Source of the DNA: an uncultured Clostridia bacterium
Lineage (GTDB): Bacteria > Bacillota > Clostridia > Lachnospirales > Lachnospiraceae
Length of the DNA: 18,482 nt
Direction: 5' to 3'
Assembly: GCA_946623485.1 (NCBI GenBank)
Contig: CAMORF010000009.1
Location: 1-18,482 of the forward strand
Part shown: piece after piece, positions 15,258 through 18,482 of the stretch
How positions within the stretch are numbered: position 1 is the first letter of the stretch
Layout of the letters: the number at the start of each line of letters is the position of its first letter
Notes under the pieces: model-generated
The model's database searches: none
Told to the model about the DNA's origin: nothing
Seen by the model: the letters and a program-made list of their open reading frames with translations, nothing else
Made by a program: the position numbers and the translations under genes

Positions 15258-15854
15258 ATGAAAAACAATGGGATTAATACCGGGGAAGGATCCTTCGACC
15301 GGATCTTCAGAGCGCTTGGAGATCCACACCGCATTCAGATCATCCATCTCCTGAGAGAAAAAGAGCTGAGTGCCGGAGAGATTCTGGAAGCAGTCGATGT
15401 CGTACAGTCGACGCTGTCGCACCATATGAAAACCCTGTCCGAGGCCGGCGTGGTGAATGCGCTGCGCCAGGGGAAATGGACCTACTACTCTCTGAATGAA
15501 TCGAATCTTTTCCGGGCGGCACAATATCTGGAAGAGTATGCAAAAGGAACGAAGATCAGAAAACAGCAGCAGTCTTTGCAGCCCTCCCGGAAGGAAACGA
15601 TGATCCAGGCATCCGGAGAGGCAGAGGATGTGACTTCTTCCGGACCGGTATCCCTGGGACCGGATGCGGAGAAGGAAAGCGTCCTGTTTGCATCTGCTGA
15701 AAAAGGACGGGAAGCTGCTCCTGATTTCCTTCCCGGGGAAACGGAACGTGTTCCGGCGGCAGTTCCGGAGATAAAGAAGAAAAAAGAGAAGGATAAGGAG
15801 AAAGACAAAGAGAAGGACAAAAAAGGGAAGAAAGGGAAAAAGAACAAGAAATGA
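15258..15854 (+). CDS. ArsR-type winged-helix regulator with lysine-rich C-terminal tail
   Basis: DNA-binding regulator of 198 residues. The N-terminal 100 residues form an ArsR-type winged helix: FRALGDPHRIQIIHLLREKE (17-36), recognition region around VVQSTLSHHMKTLSEAGVV (48-66) and wing LRQGKWTYYSLN (69-80). There is no cysteine in the whole protein, so the thiol metal site of ArsR, CadC or SmtB is absent and metal sensing of that type is unlikely. Residues 105-172 are low-complexity. Residues 173-198 are almost entirely Lys, Glu, Asp and Gly (KKKKEKDKEK then GKKGKKNKK), a tail that may bind nucleic acid or acidic partners. AGGGGAGAG just upstream supports ATG 15258. No obvious target gene is adjacent, and the 35-bp repeats upstream hint at autoregulation. 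Family firm, target unknown. Confidence 0.88.
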   Translation: MKNNGINTGEGSFDRIFRALGDPHRIQIIHLLREKELSAGEILEAVDVVQSTLSHHMKTLSEAGVVNALRQGKWTYYSLNESNLFRAAQYLEEYAKGTKIRKQQQSLQPSRKETMIQASGEAEDVTSSGPVSLGPDAEKESVLFASAEKGREAAPDFLPGETERVPAAVPEIKKKKEKDKEKDKEKDKKGKKGKKNKK

Positions 15855-15929
15855 AAATCATACAATCTGTACCAGGCTTGGCGACAGTCTTTTGAAGCGA
15901 CGGCATGGCCGGGCAGATGTCAAAACTTG

Positions 15930-15961
15930 CAGGGAACTCAGGCGAATCGCCGGGCTCCCTG
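15930..15961 (+). terminator. Hairpin after the ArsR-like gene
   Basis: CAGGGA (15930-15935) pairs with TCCCTG (15956-15961), and inside it GGCG (15941-15944) pairs with CGCC (15948-15951) around AAT, with partial pairing between. The tail TCTTGCTATATT is moderately U-rich. It lies between the ArsR-like gene and the citrate synthase promoter, fitting a terminator. Confidence 0.45.
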
Positions 15962-16009
15962 TCTTGCTATATTCCGTCTTCCACGGGCCCGATGTCACAT
16001 TACTGGAAA

Positions 16010-16052
16010 TTGACAGAACCCCCGCGTTGTTATAATCTATCTTCATTATAAT
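16010..16052 (+). promoter_or_regulatory. Predicted promoter region of the citrate synthase-phosphofructokinase operon
   Basis: A perfect TTGACA (16010-16015) and a perfect TATAAT (16031-16036) are separated by only 15 bases, shorter than the usual 17. A second perfect TATAAT lies at 16047-16052 without a good -35. The start codon follows at 16087. The short spacing suggests either moderate strength or the need for an activator. Confidence 0.55.
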
Positions 16053-16086
16053 TGAGAAGAGACGGGAAGAAGAGCGGAGGTAATGT

Positions 16087-17451
16087 ATGCTGACGGAAGA
16101 AGAAAAAAGGGTGCGTGACGAGCGGCTCAGGGAGCTGACAGATGTAGCGCTGAATGCAAATAAGATGGATATGGGGCTCTACCAGAAGTTTAATGTAAAA
16201 AGAGGGCTCCGTGAATCAAATGGGCGTGGTGTCCTGACCGGCCTGACAGAAATATCGGATGTCAACGGGCATAAGGAAATAGATGGACAATCCGTTCCGA
16301 TCGAGGGTGAACTCTATTATCAGGGATATAAAGTCAGTGAGCTGGTAAACGGAAACAGGAACAGGAAGTTTAACTTTGAGGAAGCAACATACCTGCTGCT
16401 GTTTGGAAGCCTCCCGACAACTGCGGAGCTGAAAGAGTTTATCCATTTGCTGGCGCAGTACAGGGAGCTTCCCTCCAAGTTCGTGAGGGATGTCATACTA
16501 AAGGCACCCAGCAAGAATATCATGAATGGCCTGCAGCGGTCTGTCCTGACACTGTATTCGTACGACCAGGATCCGGATGATACTTCCATTCAGAATGTAT
16601 TCCGGCAGGCGCTTCAGCTGATCGGCGTGATGCCGTTAATTGCGGTCTACAATTATCATGCGTACCAGCATTATAATAATAACCGCTCCCTGATCATCCG
16701 GTATCCGAGTGAATCATTGTCGACGGCGGAGAATATCCTGCGGATGCTCCGGGATGACGGGATCTACACGGACCTGGAAGCCAGGGTGCTGGATGAATGC
16801 CTGGTCATACACGCGGAGCATGGCGGCGGTAATAATTCTACGTTTACAACACATGTTGTTTCATCGACCGGAACCGATACGTATTCGGCGGTGGCTGCTT
16901 CCCTGGCTTCTCTGAAGGGACCCAAGCACGGCGGAGCGAATCTGAAGGTGGAGAAGATGTTCGAAGACATCAAGAACCACCTCTCCAGCTGGGAGGATGA
17001 GGATCAGATCCAGGCATACCTGGAAAAGATCATGAACCGGGAGGCATTCGATGGATCCGGGCTGATCTACGGGATGGGACACGCGATCTATACTTTGAGC
17101 GACCCGAGGGCTGTGATCCTGAAGGAGGCAGCGAAGCAGCTTTCCGAGGAAAAGGGGCTGGAAGAGGAATTCGGCCTGTATGAGGCTGTGGAGCGGATTT
17201 CATCCAGGCTTCTTACGGAGAGAAAGAAACTGTCAAAGCCGATCTGCTGCAATGTTGACTTTTATTCCGGATTTGTCTATTCCATGCTGGGCATTCCGAG
17301 GCAGCTGTATACCCCGATTTTTGCCATTGCGCGTATCTCGGGATGGGCTGCGCACCGCATGGAGGAACTGATCAATGAGGGCAAGCTGATCCGCCCTGCG
17401 TACAAATACGTGGGACATCACCGGGCCTATCGAAAACTGGAGGACAGATGA
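16087..17451 (+). CDS. gltA: Citrate synthase
   Basis: Condenses acetyl-CoA and oxaloacetate to citrate in the cytoplasm; in an anaerobe this probably serves glutamate synthesis through a partial citric acid cycle. The product has 454 residues, with GGAGG (16076-16080) six bases before ATG 16087. Active-site regions are all present: HAEHGGGN (His242, His245), GPKHGGAN (His281), GMGHAIYT (His332) and NVDFYSG (Asp391). The last three correspond to the catalytic His, His, Asp of known citrate synthases. The N-terminal 60 residues are longer than in the short bacterial form, as in the HAEHGGGN group of Clostridia. A 2-methylcitrate synthase activity cannot be excluded, but no prp genes are nearby. 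The stop codon overlaps the next start. Confidence 0.92.
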   Translation: MLTEEEKRVRDERLRELTDVALNANKMDMGLYQKFNVKRGLRESNGRGVLTGLTEISDVNGHKEIDGQSVPIEGELYYQGYKVSELVNGNRNRKFNFEEATYLLLFGSLPTTAELKEFIHLLAQYRELPSKFVRDVILKAPSKNIMNGLQRSVLTLYSYDQDPDDTSIQNVFRQALQLIGVMPLIAVYNYHAYQHYNNNRSLIIRYPSESLSTAENILRMLRDDGIYTDLEARVLDECLVIHAEHGGGNNSTFTTHVVSSTGTDTYSAVAASLASLKGPKHGGANLKVEKMFEDIKNHLSSWEDEDQIQAYLEKIMNREAFDGSGLIYGMGHAIYTLSDPRAVILKEAAKQLSEEKGLEEEFGLYEAVERISSRLLTERKKLSKPICCNVDFYSGFVYSMLGIPRQLYTPIFAIARISGWAAHRMEELINEGKLIRPAYKYVGHHRAYRKLEDR

Positions 17452-18425
17452 TGGCTTCAAAAATCAAGACGATCGGTGTGCTGACCAGCGGCGGAGACGC
17501 GCCGGGCATGAATGCGGCAATCCGCGCGGTTGTCAGGATGGCGATCAGCAAGGGAATCAATGTAAAGGGAATCTATCAGGGCTACAAGGGACTGCTGAAT
17601 GAGGAAATCACGGATCTGAATGCGAGGGACGTTTCAGACACAATTTCCAAGGGCGGTACATTTCTCTATACGGCAAGAAGCTCGGAATTCCGAACCCCCG
17701 AGGGGCAGAAGCGTGCAGCGGAGAATTGCCGCAAGCATGGGATCGAAGGGCTTGTCGTGATCGGCGGGGACGGCTCATTTGCAGGAGCGGGAAAGCTTGC
17801 CGAGCTGGGAATTAACACGATCGGGGTTCCCGGGACGATCGACCTGGATATTGCATGTACGGAATATACCATCGGGTTTGACACGGCGGTGAACACGGCG
17901 ATGGATGCAATCGATAAGGTGCGGGATACGTCCACATCCCATGAGCGTTGTTCGATTATCGAGGTCATGGGACGGCGCGCGGGCTATATCGCCCTTTGGT
18001 GCGGCATCGCGAATGGGGCGGAGGATATCCTGCTTCCGGAGACTTATGACTATGACGAGCAGAAGCTGATCAATAACATCATAGACCTGAGGCGCCGCGG
18101 CAAGAAGCATCATATAATCGTCAACGCAGAGGGAAACGGACACTCTGCTTCCATGGCGAGGAGAATCGAGGCGGCAACCGGCGTGGAAACCAGGGCGACG
18201 ATCCTGGGACATATGCAGCGCGGCGGGTCGCCGACCTGTAAGGACAGAGTGTATGCGTCCATGATGGGAGCGTATGCGGTGGATCTTCTGGCGGATGGCA
18301 AGTCGAACCGTGTGGTCGGGTACCGCGATGGCGACTGGGTGGACTTCGATATCGCACAGGCGCTTGCGATGCAGAAAACGATTCCGGATTACATGCTCCG
18401 TGTAGCGAAGGCATTGTCGATCTGA
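17451..18425 (+). CDS. pfkA: ATP-type 6-phosphofructokinase
   Basis: Phosphorylates fructose 6-phosphate to fructose 1,6-bisphosphate, the committed step of glycolysis. I chose ATG 17451 because GGAGG (17439-17443) is seven bases upstream; ATG 17448 is only four away. The product has 324 residues, a standard length. Motifs: GVLTSGGDAPGMNAAIR (9-25), ATP loop GGDGSF (105-110), PGTIDLD (127-133) with catalytic Asp131, EVMGR (171-175), and LGHMQRGG (252-259). The Gly residues in GGDGS and PGTID indicate ATP rather than pyrophosphate as donor. The usual TIDND reads TIDLD. The start overlaps the citrate synthase stop as TGATG, so translation is probably coupled. A clear terminator follows. Confidence 0.94.
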   Translation: MASKIKTIGVLTSGGDAPGMNAAIRAVVRMAISKGINVKGIYQGYKGLLNEEITDLNARDVSDTISKGGTFLYTARSSEFRTPEGQKRAAENCRKHGIEGLVVIGGDGSFAGAGKLAELGINTIGVPGTIDLDIACTEYTIGFDTAVNTAMDAIDKVRDTSTSHERCSIIEVMGRRAGYIALWCGIANGAEDILLPETYDYDEQKLINNIIDLRRRGKKHHIIVNAEGNGHSASMARRIEAATGVETRATILGHMQRGGSPTCKDRVYASMMGAYAVDLLADGKSNRVVGYRDGDWVDFDIAQALAMQKTIPDYMLRVAKALSI

Positions 18426-18433
18426 TCTTGTTT

Positions 18434-18459
18434 GCTCCCGGGATTCCGGGGGCATTTTT
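18434..18459 (+). terminator. Intrinsic terminator after phosphofructokinase
   Basis: GCTCCCGG (18434-18441) pairs with CCGGGGGC (18446-18453) through eight pairs including one G-U, with loop GATT. ATTTTT follows directly. It lies nine bases after the stop codon and has all the marks of a rho-independent terminator. Confidence 0.85.
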
Positions 18460-18482
18460 ATCGATAGGCCCTAAGGATCTGT

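Noticed and set aside
15184..15261. 25-codon ORF overlapping the ArsR-like start codon as ATGA
   Set aside because: It has no ribosome site and an in-frame stop directly before the ATG; noted only as part of the repeat-region finding.
15258..15854. Metal-responsive arsenic or cadmium repressor
   Set aside because: The protein has no cysteine and no arsenic or cadmium resistance genes are adjacent, so only the general ArsR fold is called.

Overview
The window looks like chromosome of a low-GC-phylum but GC-moderate Gram-positive anaerobe, most likely a member of Clostridia/Lachnospiraceae. This is an inference from gene content (a complete Liv ABC transporter, an XpaC/TelA pair, two membrane-anchored YkuD L,D-transpeptidases with PG_binding_4-type stalks, and the HAEHGGGN-type citrate synthase), strong GGAGG ribosome sites, short sigma-A-like promoters and hairpin terminators. 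No tRNA, rRNA, CRISPR array, transposase or prophage gene was seen. The whole window reads as core or housekeeping chromosome, apart from one palindromic repeat element.

Layout. (1) 1-5146, + strand: branched-chain amino acid uptake operon in the order substrate-binding protein (first codon cut by the window edge), livH, livM, livG, livF. It is closed by a 10-bp-stem hairpin at 5208-5230 that lies between convergent genes. (2) 5342-6862, - strand: a TelA-family protein (toxic anion resistance/YaaN). (3) 6863-7337: a divergent promoter region that also carries a compact repeat. One full 146-bp copy (7000-7145) has short terminal inverted repeats, and a second copy (7165-7293) is base-for-base identical but lacks the left end. 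Each copy is built almost entirely of palindromes. (4) 7338-10531, + strand: an XpaC-family membrane protein, then a zinc-ribbon multi-pass membrane protein with its own promoter. (5) 10818-14835, + strand: two L,D-transpeptidase genes, each with its own promoter. The second encodes a large disordered cytoplasmic domain. (6) 14836-15854: a hairpin-rich gap, three 35-bp tandem repeats with a possible 14-codon leader ORF, and a cysteine-free ArsR-type regulator with a lysine-rich tail. (7) 16087-18425: citrate synthase and ATP-type 6-phosphofructokinase, translationally coupled through a TGATG overlap and followed by a canonical terminator.

How the genes fit together. The Liv genes form one transporter: binding protein, two permeases and two ATPases. 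TelA and XpaC are known partners in Firmicutes (xpaC-yaaN in Bacillus subtilis). Here they are divergent, next to a zinc-ribbon membrane protein and two peptidoglycan 3-3 cross-linking enzymes, so regions 2-5 read as an envelope-maintenance or envelope-stress neighbourhood (inference). The last two genes feed central carbon metabolism. The most unusual items are the palindromic repeat element in the telA-xpaC divergent promoter, the 35-bp tandem repeats before the ArsR-like gene, and an imperfect inverted repeat between livG and livF. I did not find a clear, wholly new multi-gene system.
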